A stretch of 64,000 nucleotides of DNA, taken from positions 7,092,325 through 7,156,324 of the forward strand of contig BDGG01000001.1 in the NCBI GenBank assembly GCA_001949185.1, in the 5' to 3' direction. The notes under the pieces are model-generated. The model did no database searches and had not been told where the DNA came from. It saw only the letters and a program-made list of their open reading frames with translations. Shown here in pieces: positions 12,536 to 23,846 of the stretch. Both the position numbers and the translations under genes were made by a program. Every line of letters begins with the position of its first letter. Positions within the stretch are counted from its first letter, which is position 1. This DNA is from Ramazzottius varieornatus (Eukaryota > Tardigrada > Eutardigrada > Parachela > Ramazzottiidae).

Positions 12536-14111
12536 CCCTTTCTCTCACAGTAAATCCCCATTGCCCGCGCTAGATAAACAATAGAGCGAGCCTTCCGACC
12601 ACCAAGGCATTAGCCCAGATTGCTTTCCACAAGTCGTACAAGTCTACAAAGTAAAAGATCCTTCCCTTATTAAATTAGCGAGAAGAATGAACAGCTTGAA
12701 GTTAATCAAAGAGGCAAAGAGCACAAAAACTTTTGGCGTTCGATCGCCCAAAGTGTGAAAACCATCAAACGAACATCGGAAAATGAACTGAAAATAATTA
12801 TCATCCCAAGTGGCGCACAGTTATGTTGTTAGCGGCTGAGAGCGTGCGCCATTCGGAAAAACCATCTGAGTGAATCCGTTGGCCGAAGTCCTGAACATCA
12901 CAGTGTCATAGAAAACCTTAAGAAGACTTAGGTTCAAAGTTCTTAACGAACAATCATAACAGAACGCAAAAATTTCAGCGCCACATATTTTTCGAAATAT
13001 TTCAAGTTTCAAGCTTACGAAACAAAGTCAAGGAAATCTACTTCTTTGAACGAGGAAGTAGAAATTTCCCAAACCTTACAGGATATCGGATTCTTGGCCC
13101 GTAGGAATTTAACCCGCTTTGTGTGAATAATTAGTCCGCAAAACGATATCAGAAACTAAACAAACACGGAACACGCCGCGGCTTTTGGTCAAAATGGTCG
13201 GATAATCAGTAAGCTTTGACACATAAATTGACAGAAGATGAACGGGCGCGATAAAGTGCTATGCTACACTAGGCCGCAAATGAAAATGATCCCGACAAGG
13301 AAGCGATCATCGAAAGAGGGGGATATCAGATGAGATAAGATAAAGTGCATTAAACACCGTTAAATCGTCTCAACCTTAAAACGCGGTCCCGAAACTCTTC
13401 AATCGGCCAATCTGTAAACTGCTCCACCAGATCCGATACGATACGATACGAAACACATACACCATATCTCCATCGACACCATCCAAAGTATGGAGTCGTT
13501 GACGTATCGGAAGCCACTGCTAAACTTTCCTGCTTTGTGGTGTTACTGTACTTTGTACGAGACAAAGACAAAGAGGCCCCTTTTCCCCCAACTGGTTATG
13601 GGAGCCGAGTACAGGCGGAGGTTTACTGAAGTGCACTGAACGCTGAACGGGACACTCAACCCAAAGAATAGACACAATCAAGCGTACGTTCTCTGCCCTC
13701 CACTTGCTTGCCTCCGTCCCTTGTGGTTGTGCGCAGTGACCATGCATGGACCACTGGACGGCAGGCAGCCACCACCGCGACAGCTGGCCGTAATGGGCAA
13801 AGGCTACACGCTAATACGATGCCACGGATAATGATGTGCCCTACTAGGGCGCAACGACGTCACCAGCCTCCACAACCCATAAAAAAATCAAATACTGTAC
13901 AACCGTGTCTCTGATTTCAAGAACTATTTAGCATGCCCCTGTTGGTCTTGCTCCCTTCACCGGTATCGTAACGAAGTTACGGAGTGTTGCCACATTACCT
14001 ATCAGTTCTTAAATATATAAAATGGCTAGACACATGGAATAATTACTAAAAGTCGATTGATATTGAAGTGATTTCAAAACCATGCAGCCTTTTTTTCCAG
14101 GAAGTTCCGTT
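12536..14111. other. Spacer upstream of netrin
   Basis: Contains one hairpin element (12807) and a short (GATAC)3 run near 13437. A short imperfect hairpin with GGAAATCTACTTC / GAAGTAGAAATTTCC arms lies at 13032-13068. The netrin promoter must lie here, but no clear core element is visible. Confidence 0.5.
12807..12885. repeat. GGCGCAC hairpin element upstream of netrin (intergenic)
   Basis: Core AAGTGGCGCACA and CGTGCGCCATT with a decayed right arm (TGAATCCGTTGGCC). One of only two copies clearly outside introns. Confidence 0.75.
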
Positions 14112-14627
14112 TTAGGTTGTCTTCTTTTCCATCTGACTATCTGTTAATCTTCCAAGGTAGAAGATCCTAGCGATATTTCGATACAGTCCGTTGCTTTTTT
14201 CGTCAGAATGATCTCCAAAAACCAGATACATGTTACGAAAGGCAGTCTCCCACTTTTCTTCATCGGGGTAGACTGGAAAACCCACGGCCCTATCGCCCCG
14301 ACTCAATCGCAGTTTGACCAGTGGCTCCCCCTGACTGGCCACTATGTCCAGTTCTTCCTCGTTCAGATGAAGCATCTCGTCGTCAAAGGCGCCCATTCCT
14401 TCGCCCGCAAGTCCGTAGTTCTCGTAGTGGAACCTATGGTCATGTAAAACGGGTTGTCGGGAGAACCATGTCCCATCTGCTTCCACACACATTTCTCTAC
14501 CAGCTGCAGCAGAACATTCGATTCGATTGTCATCTGGATACTGACAGTTCCCGACTTGCCCATACTCTCCTTCCAACCATTCGTGTTCTCTCACCTCGAA
14601 AACGTCAAATCTCAACATCATCGGCAT
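14112..14627 (-). CDS. Unrecognised protein, 171 residues (possible single exon or terminal exon)
   Basis: An open frame runs to a TAA at 14112. The first ATG in frame is at 14627 (MPMMLRFDVFEV); the frame stays open to about 14672 without another ATG, so an upstream exon joined at an acceptor such as CTGTTAG near 14652 is possible. The predicted protein is acidic, with a Cys-containing middle (NCQYPDDNRIEC, GREMC), an aromatic stretch (YLVFGDHSDEK) and a basic end. I recognise no domain, signal peptide or membrane segment in this exon. It lies 1.2 kb downstream of PERK on the same strand. It could be a lineage-specific gene or a chance open frame. The length and protein-like composition favour a gene, with modest confidence. 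Confidence 0.4.
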   Translation of the reverse strand: MPMMLRFDVFEVREHEWLEGEYGQVGNCQYPDDNRIECSAAAGREMCVEADGTWFSRQPVLHDHRFHYENYGLAGEGMGAFDDEMLHLNEEELDIVASQGEPLVKLRLSRGDRAVGFPVYPDEEKWETAFRNMYLVFGDHSDEKSNGLYRNIARIFYLGRLTDSQMEKKTT

Positions 14628-15841
14628 ATCGCTCCCAGCTCTCGCCTGGTCTAACAGTAGGCCCCTCACCAAGGGTGAAGGGCAAGGTCGATTGTCAACG
14701 AGTCGCGTGACAGAAATTCCTTCACGATTTCGGCGAAGCCGCCGATTTCGCGCCAGAAGCCAGATCGGCTTCGTGACCCGCTCGTTTTGCCAGCAGTCGG
14801 AATTTCGAGTCTGAAAGCATCAGATCGGCTCATGGCTGAGTAACGAAATACCGGTACTTCAGATAGGGGTCGACCATGGGCACGAAATATTAATAATTAA
14901 AAATTTCATCGACAACAGACTCCGCGATGTCGCTTTCTCGTAAGACGAAGATTACCGAGTAAACCAGAAAAATGTCAGGTGTAAGCAAATTTCTCCTGCG
15001 AGGTTATCTTGCGAGCTATTCCTTCAATTTGACTACAGAGAAGAACTCGTTATACGTAATTACGAATAGCGCAGGAGCTGGTAGAGCACCTGAAGGGGTT
15101 TCTGATCGTTGTTTTATAACAGGCTTTTCGGAGCTCCTTTCGAGTCACAGCTGGAATTTCCCCTCGAAACCCGTTTTCGTACATTGACTGGTGTGATATG
15201 GAAAACAAGGATAACTATCTGCTAGACCTTAAGAAAGAAAAAAAGAAAAAGTTGAATAAAAGAAACGATGAAACTTCTCGAGAAGGAAACAGCGACGGTG
15301 ACAACTTTGCTGTAACGGACGGTAAAAGCAGTATTACTCACTTGACGCTTGAGCATCAGCCAGAACGCCTACGGACCGATGTCATCCTCCTCGAAGCCTC
15401 GTCCTGCTTTCTGGGTTTCCTTTGCGGGACTCTCGAGAAATATCCGACGGCTATAGAGTTGCGTTTTCGTGTTACCCAAATTCGATTACCATTCCTAACT
15501 TTTCAATGGAGCAACGTAAAGGCGAAGAGAGATTTTCAGGAAGAAGAGATCTATAGAAGTGATGCTCCTTCGATGCAGCGTCACGCGGACGAAGGAAGGA
15601 AAATTGATTTACACAACGCAATTTTTTTCGTAAACTTTTTCTGTACAATATAAAAACGGGGAAGAGATGGCAAATATCACAAAGAAAGTTATCTCATCAG
15701 CCGCCATATAAAAAGATGAAGTAAAGGAACAAATAACGCTTATTACAAATGCCCAAAAGAGGTCCCAAACCAGTCACTGATTACCGGCTTCACCGAAAGA
15801 CAGAAGTTGAAAACATGGCCCGTATCGTAACTATCACTTTT
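14628..15841. other. Spacer between the 14.1 kb ORF and PERK
   Basis: Holds the uncertain ORF at 15198-15653 and AT-rich sequence. No repeat element of the main families is seen. Confidence 0.4.
15198..15653 (+). CDS. Uncharacterised ORF, 151 residues, doubtful
   Basis: It opens with an ATG at 15198 and a very lysine-rich stretch (LKKEKKKKLNKRN), and ends at a stop at 15651-15653. No domain, signal sequence or homologue is recognised. It lies convergent to PERK. It may be chance; I list it only because it is among the longest ATG-initiated open frames in this spacer. Confidence 0.2.
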   Translation: MENKDNYLLDLKKEKKKKLNKRNDETSREGNSDGDNFAVTDGKSSITHLTLEHQPERLRTDVILLEASSCFLGFLCGTLEKYPTAIELRFRVTQIRLPFLTFQWSNVKAKRDFQEEEIYRSDAPSMQRHADEGRKIDLHNAIFFVNFFCTI

Positions 15842-18800
15842 TCATCCATGAGGTACACTGTGTGGAAAACTAAAAGAATACCCTCTAGTTCGACCAGGGC
15901 CCGTACCGTTCATGCCCAGACCGTACTGTTCGTACGTCAATAGTAAATCTCGAAACAGTTCACGTTGACGAAGGTGAGAGGCTGTGGGCCTGTCATCAGG
16001 CTTCAAGGCTAATAACTGCTTGAGGAAGACCCAGTCGTTCTTACGACTCCACGGGTACTTGGTCACAGGGAACTTGAGCGACTTGGCGTCTTTCAGCGTC
16101 TGAATGCGCTCCATCTCTGTGTGGAAAGGTGTTACCAGCTCCAAGAATATTAGGCCTGAAAACCAGAGCGAAATCACAGTTTCTTTCCGTTTCATCGATA
16201 CTACTGCGACGGATTCTCACCTAAACTGTACACGTCGACCTTCTCGCAGTAGGCTCGACCGGCCATCAACTCTGGACTCATGTACAAAGACGTACCCACT
16301 TGGTTCGTATGTCCGTGGATACTCAACAGATCCTCTGCAAATGCCCGGAAAATTATGCTAACGTATTTGGGAAGTCGACAAATAATTTGACCACGAACGT
16401 TATCTCAAATGGCGCACGGTGTCATTGTTATTGGATGGAAGTGTGCGCCACTTAAGAAAACGATCATGTTCATGCATTTGCCAACGTTTTATTTTATATT
16501 ATATTGTATTATATCATGTATTATATTAAATTATATTTTACTATATTATATCATTTTGTTTTATTTTGTTTCTTGTTGGAAATGTTCCGTTTCACCTAAA
16601 GGAAGGCGCAGTTGAACGTCTTCGTCTTCCGTCGAAGTGACCAGTCCAAAGTCCGCAATCTTCACCGCTGTTTCGTCCAGGGAAAACAAGACGTTCGATG
16701 GCTTGAGATCGCGATGCATCAGACCCTTGCTGTGAATGTACTCGACAGCGCAGACAATCTGGTAGAAGATGTCCATGATATGATTGCGGTTCCTCGTTTC
16801 CACGTTGATCTTTAGCCAGTCTTTCAGCGTCTCTTTGCGGCACAGCTCCATCTGGATGAACAGCTGCGGTCTCACGGGAGCCTTGCATATATCGCCATTG
16901 CCTGTCGAGTCTGACAGGTCGGAAAGACCCGACAAGGATGGCGAACTCTTTTTGGTCGATGTCGAGCGCGATCGCTTCTGCGGGATTCCCACAGGGTCGT
17001 TCGGCAGTCTTCTCACCGGGTTACCTTGTGGGTCGAGCCGCTGGGACTCTTCCTGGAAGATTACCCCGCCGTCACTTCCGCTGAACACCGACTCGTCGAG
17101 CCCATCACCACAACCTGCAATGACACAATATGACACGACAACATAACACGTATGCCATCCTATGACATGACAACTTTACCACCATATGGAAACGCCTGAC
17201 ATGACAAAAAGACACAAAGATGACATGAAATGACAGCCTAAATGACATGTGACATGATGTGTGACATGGCAAACATTTCTTTACACATACAGTTAAATGG
17301 CAATATGACGTGACAAATGACGTGATGTGACATTACTCACAACTTACTCTGCGAGTTTTCCACGGAGGAAACTCGATCGATGGTCCACTCATCTTCTTCG
17401 GTGGTCTTCAGACCATGAATGTGTCCATCGACCATGGTAACGTTCCCCGGTTCGTGAGGAGCATCTTTCGAGTCTTCTTCAAAGAGTATGACGACCGAGT
17501 CGCTTCGGCCAAGGACAGGCGGCAAACTGCCCTTGTCCAGTGACTGTTTCCGGCGGACACGCTGAGTGCCGATCCAGTCGCTGCACAGGTCGGTGGAGAC
17601 GGCACTTTCCAGAGACGCTGGTTCGGTGTTGTTATTGCTGGTTATGGTGTACTTGGACGGCATAGGCCCATCGAAGACGTCGAGGTCCTCCGCTTCGGCT
17701 GACTTTGTCAGATGGTTCTCGTAGTCGTCAGCTTCCACCCAGGCGTTGAAGAACCGAACGATGCCGACGTGGTCGAGCTTGGCCAGAAATTTGACTTCTC
17801 TTCGAACCTTCTCGCGAGCCCATTCACTAAAAACATGTTATGTAAACCCACCTTGCAGATAGACTGGAAGTGTCAAACGAGACGTACAGACCGCCATCTC
17901 CAGCGGCGCACGCTATCATTGTTGCTGGCTGGAAGAGTGCGCCACTTAAAAATTTGTACGTTTCGTTTGCTGGTCTTTTAGGTTAAGCGGAAGAAAAACT
18001 CTCCCAAAGTTTATTCGAACTTCCCAAAATAATTCTCATTCCCAAAATCTGACCCTAAAACCATGCGACGGAAAATCAGGGAGACGAAAATTCTTGAAAG
18101 TTTTCACTTACGATGTCGGTAGTCGAATTTTCTTCACGGCGTAAACGTTGTCGTCCAGGCGATTTCTTGCAACATAGACAACCCCGAAACCACCTTTTCC
18201 CAAAGGGTTCGGTGGTAGGACTTCAAAGTCCGCTTGGAATCTGCAGAGAAAAGACTTTAACCATGAACCACGACCGCAGAAACAGCAAAGAGGATAAAGA
18301 ACAGTTTTACTTACCGGCTGGCTTTCGCAAACTCTTGAAGACTCAGTACGCTCGTCAAGGATTTCGTGGCCCCACTACTTCCGGTGTTCTGTCTTTGCAG
18401 GGCTTCACTCTTCGCTTGTGTGGCTCGGGGCTTGTACTGCAAGAAGTAGTATCCAGCTGCGATGGCCGGCAGCAGGATCATGCCCGTCATTGAGCGCCAG
18501 TAGGATACCAGCCGATGAAGCACGCTTCCCTCTTGCTTGCCGTCCATCTGGACCGGAGTGGGACAAGCTGGGTGGGTACCGTCAGATGACGCCAGAAGAT
18601 ACCCATTGTCGAACGGGTAGTCGTGAGGGCGCACTGCCACCAGGGCGTTGGCTCCGGAAGGACTGTCGGGAAGAACGAATGGTCGGTAGGCTGCAGCGAT
18701 GGCTGGCGTCCGCGAAGGAGCTGATGATAAACTTGGAGTTAATTAAAGGATTGAGACCCAGGCAAGCAGACTCGAAAAGATCGTTTTCTCGATTGGCGTA

Positions 18801-20718
18801 CGTATCAGTCAGTAACACTAGAAGCGTGCGCCACTTGGGAAAGCCAACAAACAAACTTCGCTTTCAGTCAGTAACAATAACAACGTGCCTCACTTCGAAA
18901 AAGCTTGGTTAAGACTATTTTCCAAGTGCCGGGCGTTTGTAGTGTTACTGGCTGGCAGCAAGCGCCTCTTGGGAAGTAATCTAGTCGAGTTTGTTTGTCG
19001 AGCTTCCAACTATCATAAAACAAGGACATAAAACCACCGCATCCTCGAAATTACCGCTTATAAGGAGAGGCCGGAACGTCACATGGGGAAAATGGTGATG
19101 ATTTATCGAGTGCGGTTCTATCTTTTTTCGAGAATGCTGGATGTAAAGCTGGTCGTCGAACTGACCTACGAGCAGACATGTGAACACTTTACAGATGACA
19201 ACGTTAGAACGTGAAATTAATGTAGTTCTACGTAATGAGTTTTGAGTTTATTATGATGTAAGGACAGGATAACAACGTTTGATGTGCTGAATGGCTCACC
19301 TATATAGATAAGGTGGCTCTTGTCGTCAGGTGGGACTGGGGATGGCGTGATGAAAGGTGGAACGTGGTCCATGATGTCTAACGCTTTGACACATCCGTCA
19401 CGGATGATCCACGCGCTCGTGATCGCATGCTTGAACTGAAAGAATGAATTTCTAACCAACTATCTCATTCATAGTGATGGTTCATGAATAAATAGTACTT
19501 ACTTGGAAGCGCCACTGTTCGGCATGACCATCGGCTAACATCGCGGAAATCAACCCAGTAGTTATATCGAACTGTAAGTTCATTTCCTTCTCTACGTCTC
19601 CCAAGTAGGCGCAACTCTGGTCATCTCGAAGCTCGGGCCGCCCGTGTGTCTGACCGTGAGCCATCGCGACGTCCAAGGAGGACACTGAGAAGTTCCACTT
19701 CTCGTCGCCTCGATGAATGTCGAAGGCTCGAACGGTCTGACTGAGACGACTAACCAGCAAGGTTCCGTCCTCAGACTTGTTATCAACATTCTGCGGGAAC
19801 GTCTGACATCCACTGGCTGCGCAGGTGTACTTTACCTGCACAAGACACAACATCAAACGCACAACAAACACTACCCCCTTTAGAGCGACGCGAGACGTCG
19901 GTCTGCATACTGTAACCGGTGTGACAGAACTTACATCACGCGCCAAGTGAGATGGATACGTGAATTATAAATTTATTTCTTACTTGACCGCTGCGCAAAT
20001 CGAGCCCGTAGATCTTGCTTTCTTTCCCTCCGGTAATGATCACATCTTCTGAGACCTTGAAGGAAGAACTCAGCAGAGTATCAGTAGAAACAGGGAGAGG
20101 TTCGATGCTTTCTCCATCGAAGGAAAACAGTCCACCGTCCAAGGAGGGAATTAGCTGCAACTTCACTCCATCCTTCACGAGCTATAAGATAGCTTTGCAG
20201 TTTCACGTGTAGGTAAAGCAACCACCGTACTAAGCCTACCTCAATCTTCGACAAGCTGGACGACAGCAGCGGCCCAGGTTTCGTATCAATCGTCCATAAC
20301 GGCGCTGCTTCCGAGGAGAACTTCTCGTCAGCATTGAACGCCGTCAAACTCCCATCGATCGCTCCGATGAGCAACATTGCGGCTGGGTTCCTACAAAGAA
20401 AAGAGTTATGAACATTTTGCATCATGCAAAAAAGAGTAACACGTACTTCTCTGGGAGAGTTGTCAGTGGATATCCTTGCTGTCCTCCTTGGTTACTCGGT
20501 GTTTCGCTGGCGTGCAGCATGACGACGCTGACGAGGAAGACAATGCCTGCTCCGACACCGAGGATAAGCCACCGTCCACAATGGGCCATCCTGCCATCTA
20601 TTCCATGGACGCGAGGTTTATGGAAGGTGCTTCTGAAACGAGTAGAACTAGCAAAGTCTGCACTTAGCAGGAAGAGGAAGGTCCAACTGGACCTAGATGA
20701 CGTGTTCAGATAACGCAT
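15842..20718 (-). CDS. EIF2AK3: PERK: eIF2-alpha kinase 3, ER stress transducer
   Basis: Type I ER membrane kinase of the unfolded protein response that phosphorylates eIF2-alpha. Eleven exons: 20447-20718, 20240-20390, 19984-20181, 19503-19835, 19300-19435, 18315-18720, 18112-18240, 17348-17826, 16596-17114, 16221-16334 and 15842-16155, 1016 residues in frame. The lumenal IRE1-like sensor has [27 protein letters not shown] and [14 protein letters not shown] transmembrane segment follows ([14 protein letters not shown], about 440-460). The kinase has the glycine loop GKGGFGVV, the lysine in YAVKKIRLP, a long insert of over 200 residues, [16 protein letters not shown] and [17 protein letters not shown]. 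The insert between the lobes distinguishes PERK from other eIF2 kinases. The first ATG is at 20718; a second in-frame ATG at 20589 starts directly at the hydrophobic segment ([15 protein letters not shown]) and may be the true start. Three introns hold hairpin elements. Confidence 0.96.
16405..16486. repeat. GGCGCAC hairpin element, PERK intron
   Basis: Core AAATGGCGCACG and TGTGCGCCACTT with an arm-type-B-like right side (TGCATTTGCCAACG). Lies in the intron 16335-16595. Confidence 0.8.
16488..16572. repeat. AT-rich low-complexity tract (TTATA/TTTTA repeats)
   Basis: Degenerate TATTATAT/TTTATT repetition over about 85 bases, directly adjoining the hairpin in the same PERK intron and close to the donor of exon 9. 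Confidence 0.8.
17118..17338. repeat. Degenerate ATGACA/TGACATG repeat filling a PERK intron
   Basis: The 233-base intron 17115-17347 is built mostly from variants of ATGACA, TGACATG and TGACGTG, more than a dozen on the plus strand. The copies are imperfect, so it looks like an old microsatellite or minisatellite. Confidence 0.7.
17899..17982. repeat. GGCGCAC hairpin element, PERK intron
   Basis: Core CAGCGGCGCACG and AGTGCGCCACTT, right arm type C (TACGTTTCGTTTGCTGGTC). Lies in the intron 17827-18111. Confidence 0.8.
18763..19010. repeat. Three tandem GGCGCAC hairpins, PERK intron
   Basis: A well-paired hairpin at 18790-18838, a decayed middle unit near 18856-18898 and a third at 18921-18972, closed by a right arm TCGAGTTTGTTTGTCGAGCTTCC. 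All lie within the intron 18721-19299. Confidence 0.8.
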
Positions 20719-21455
20719 GATCTCATACCGTCGCCAACTGAAGCGTCAGCTGACTGCTCAGCAGCCAGCAACTGATTGCTTTCTGCCGATCCAAGCTGCT
20801 GCTCCGCTGCTTGAAGTCGACGAATAGGTGTGAATATCACATAAGGATGCGCCTAAAAGATGGCCGCAGGAAGCTTCCAGAATGGAAATTTTTCGGATTT
20901 CCGTATTTTCGTAATTTTGGAGTTTGGATTTTTGGTTTTAATTTCGTCCTCACTTCAATCAAAACTTAACTTCGACCAATCGGAATCACTGAACCAACTG
21001 GTCCAACAGGTGGGTCCGCCGGTCTGGCGCACTGACGGAACTGTGCCGTTGTTACGTTGTACAGCCAGTGCGGCCATACTACCGTCCCAGGCCGTACTAC
21101 CGTCCTAGAACAGCGCTCTGCATCAGCGGAACCGTAACCTCGTAGCGGCATAAGCATATCCGAACTCCGAAGTCATGCGCGCAATCAAGCGAGAGCTCGT
21201 GATCACTTCGACTGCGAGAACATAAGTAATTTTATTTATTCCATTTCCATTCCAGAATGCAGTATACAGAATTTCAGATTGCGTTTCCTTGCCCTCTTTT
21301 TGTTTCCTCCGAAAACTGGGCGAGCTCGAAGCTGTTGGGTCATACAGGAATCTCCAGAGTCTCCTGGAGCAGATCAGACGGTGGAAATAAATAAGCAGCG
21401 ACTACATTGCTCCCGGAGCTAGATGTGGACGGCGTCCGGATCGCGCAGCTAGAAG
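20719..21455. promoter_or_regulatory. Shared head-to-head promoter region of PERK and RAD9
   Basis: The start codons lie 737 bases apart on opposite strands. A CCAAT motif (20976-20980, CCAATCGG) lies between them. No TATA box is obvious for either gene. The arrangement suggests, but does not prove, a bidirectional promoter. Confidence 0.45.
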
Positions 21456-23593
21456 ATGCCCCCATCATGTCGAATTCCCGCTCAGAACGTCAAAGGTATG
21501 TGAAATCACGCACACACACATTCATACGTAACTTTACGTTGAAAATATATTTTACAGTTCTGTCACGGGCGTTCCAGGCGCTGTCTCGGATAGGCGACGA
21601 AGTCCTGATTGAATTTGGATGCTCACAAGTAAGTTAACCGTCATTTACCGTAGAGTCATTTCTTCACGAACTCAACCATGCATCCTTCCATAGATGATAT
21701 TCAAGGCTCTGTCACAAAACAGCGCAGCTTACGGGACATTTGTTTTCCGCCAAGACTTCTTTGTGGATTTTCGGAACGAAGCCGCCAGGATACCCCACCC
21801 TCGCGATTCGATAACGCGCTTCAAAGTTCCTCTTCGCGTAAGTCTTTAACCGTTGATGAAGTACTCCTCATGCAACTTTACATTATAACTCTGTGATGTA
21901 TGAACTAGTTTATCCTCCCAGTCTTCAAAACCTGCAACACCGCCGAACACTTTCTCGATTCGTGCGAGATCGAGGCTGACATGCCGGAAAATAGACTACA
22001 TATCCGATTCGTCAAGAAATCCCGTGAGTACTGATCCATCTTCTAAACAACACTACTGTGAGAAAGCAAACTGAACGTTTGTTCTTAGGTGTGGTACATT
22101 CCTACAGTTTGTTCATCATGGACGGCGGACCGCTCAAGCCGCGTGTTGGGAAAGATGACATGAAAAGTCACTGCGTCGCTTCGGTGAGGTTACTCGGCGA
22201 AATCCTGGACAATTTCGCCAACAACGTCATAGAAATCACCATCGAGTTTACCGAACAACAGTTCTTTGTCAGTAACCATTCGATGAGTACCAGCGGTAAG
22301 TGTCTCGCTCTGCTCGACGTTTCCCTGATTTGCTTCCCGCCGGAAGTCGAATATTTCTTCCAACCAAAAGTGGTTCGCTTGCAGTTGCAACATCGTCGTT
22401 TCAGATCCTTCCCAACAGTCACATGTCAGACTCTTCTTCGACATGAATGAGTTCGACCACTATGAAGTGGACAGCGCTACCAGCTTGACAATTACCCTCA
22501 AAGAGCTGAAAGGAATCGTTGGCTTCATGTCAGCCGGAAACTCGGTAGTCCACACTGCTGACTTCAACACCATGATGGGCATTCCTGTCAAGCTGTACTT
22601 CACGACAGCAGGAGAGTAAGTTTCACAGATCCGATTCCCCTTCTTCTCCAGCTAAGTCGTAATTTTTGTTTTCTTTCCATCCAGGCCGTTGCTGATCTTC
22701 ATCGAGTCGCCTCGTCAGTATGAAGCTTCCTTTGTCATCTCCACCACGGATCCGCCTGCCGACCCTTCTCAAGGTGCTCACGGAAGTGGCTCAACTGTTC
22801 CGCCAGGACAGTCCACCAACAGGATGTCTCGCATCTCTGACGCTCGAAGTCATGTCAGTGGAAATGGACAGTCGACACAGAATGGTCCACGAGTCAACGC
22901 CAACGGGACCTCGCACAACGCTAACCGTCAGTCGGGCTTACCTGTGAGTAGACAGTCAAACAACCCCGCCAGCGGACCTCCCCGCGTACCTTCCCAGAAC
23001 GCCCAACCCGATCCAGTCGAAAATGGTGAATTAAATAGTTTGATTTGGAAGCTCTGTAAAATATACTCAACACGATCATTTATCCAAGTGGCGCACACTT
23101 CCGCCTGATAGTACTGCAGGCGTGCGCCACTTGGGAAACCGATATTATCGAGTTTCCAGGTGGCGCAAGTATTATCGGCTGAGAGCATGCGCCACTTGGA
23201 CAAGAGATCTTGTGGAGTTTATTCGCCGAACTCGCATTTCTCGGTTTTGGGAATATTCTAACTGAAACTTGTCTCGTGAATCACTCGTTGTTGTTGTTGT
23301 TGTTTCTTGTAGAGAACTTCCATGCGCCGCTTCCGTCTCTCCATCCCCAAGCAGACGAACCAGTCGTCCCCGAAGCAGTGCCTGAAGTGGAGGTCCAGAA
23401 CGAAGGTTCTCCAGTGGCGGCAACAGGTGAAGGCAGTGCAACAAAACGAGTGAAGCTGCCTCAGGTTTCCCTGTGGATGGATGAATCTCCTCGTGACCAT
23501 AACTCTCAAGTTGTCGCTGACGAGATATTAGCCTACGACTCAGACGACGAACCTGTAGATGACGATGAATTTTACCATAATTTCGAACGCTAA
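21456..23593 (+). CDS. RAD9A: RAD9, subunit of the 9-1-1 checkpoint clamp
   Basis: RAD9 forms the PCNA-like RAD9-RAD1-HUS1 ring loaded at DNA damage, where its tail recruits TopBP1 and activates ATR. Eight exons: 21456-21495, 21558-21628, 21694-21837, 21909-22023, 22089-22295, 22405-22615, 22685-23025 and 23313-23593, 469 residues. The 40-base first exon was placed because only the ATG at 21456 gives the correct frame into exon 2, producing NVKVLSRAFQALSRIGDEVL, which matches the RAD9 N-terminus. Later motifs include YGTFVFRQDFFVDF, RFILPVFKTC, HSYSLFIMD, RLFFDMNEFDHYEV, ELKGIVGFMSA and PVKLYFTTAGEPLLIFIES. A disordered Ser/Asn-rich tail follows from about 290. It ends with ILAYDSDDE, equivalent to the human VLAEDSEGE TopBP1-binding site. 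RAD9A versus RAD9B cannot be told in an invertebrate. Confidence 0.95.
23048..23236. repeat. Two tandem GGCGCAC hairpins, RAD9 intron
   Basis: Cores at 23085-23133 and 23158-23199 with a 24-base arm-like spacer between them; left arm from GGAAGCTCTGTAAAATA, right arm to TTATTCGCCGAACTC. The element takes 189 of the 287 bases of the intron 23026-23312. Confidence 0.87.
23286..23306. repeat. (GTT)n microsatellite
   Basis: About six GTT units in the last RAD9 intron just before the acceptor, effectively extending its polypyrimidine tract. Confidence 0.8.
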
Positions 23594-23846
23594 TTCTGGC
23601 TCATTAAATTCGAGATATTTTCATGAGCGAAACCGTCGTAGCGAGAACTTCATTCTCTCCAACGTTGGCTTCTTTCTTGTGTTACTGTTGAGTCTGCAAA
23701 CTGTCACGTTTCGCAGTAACGTAATGCATAAGGTAGTCTGGAAAATAGAACAGTGAAAATTCGTACCGATAAAATCGAAAGTTCTTCTGAACAAATAGTA
23801 CGAAAACTATTGAAAGAAAAGCTTCGAACTGATGAATAAAAATAAT

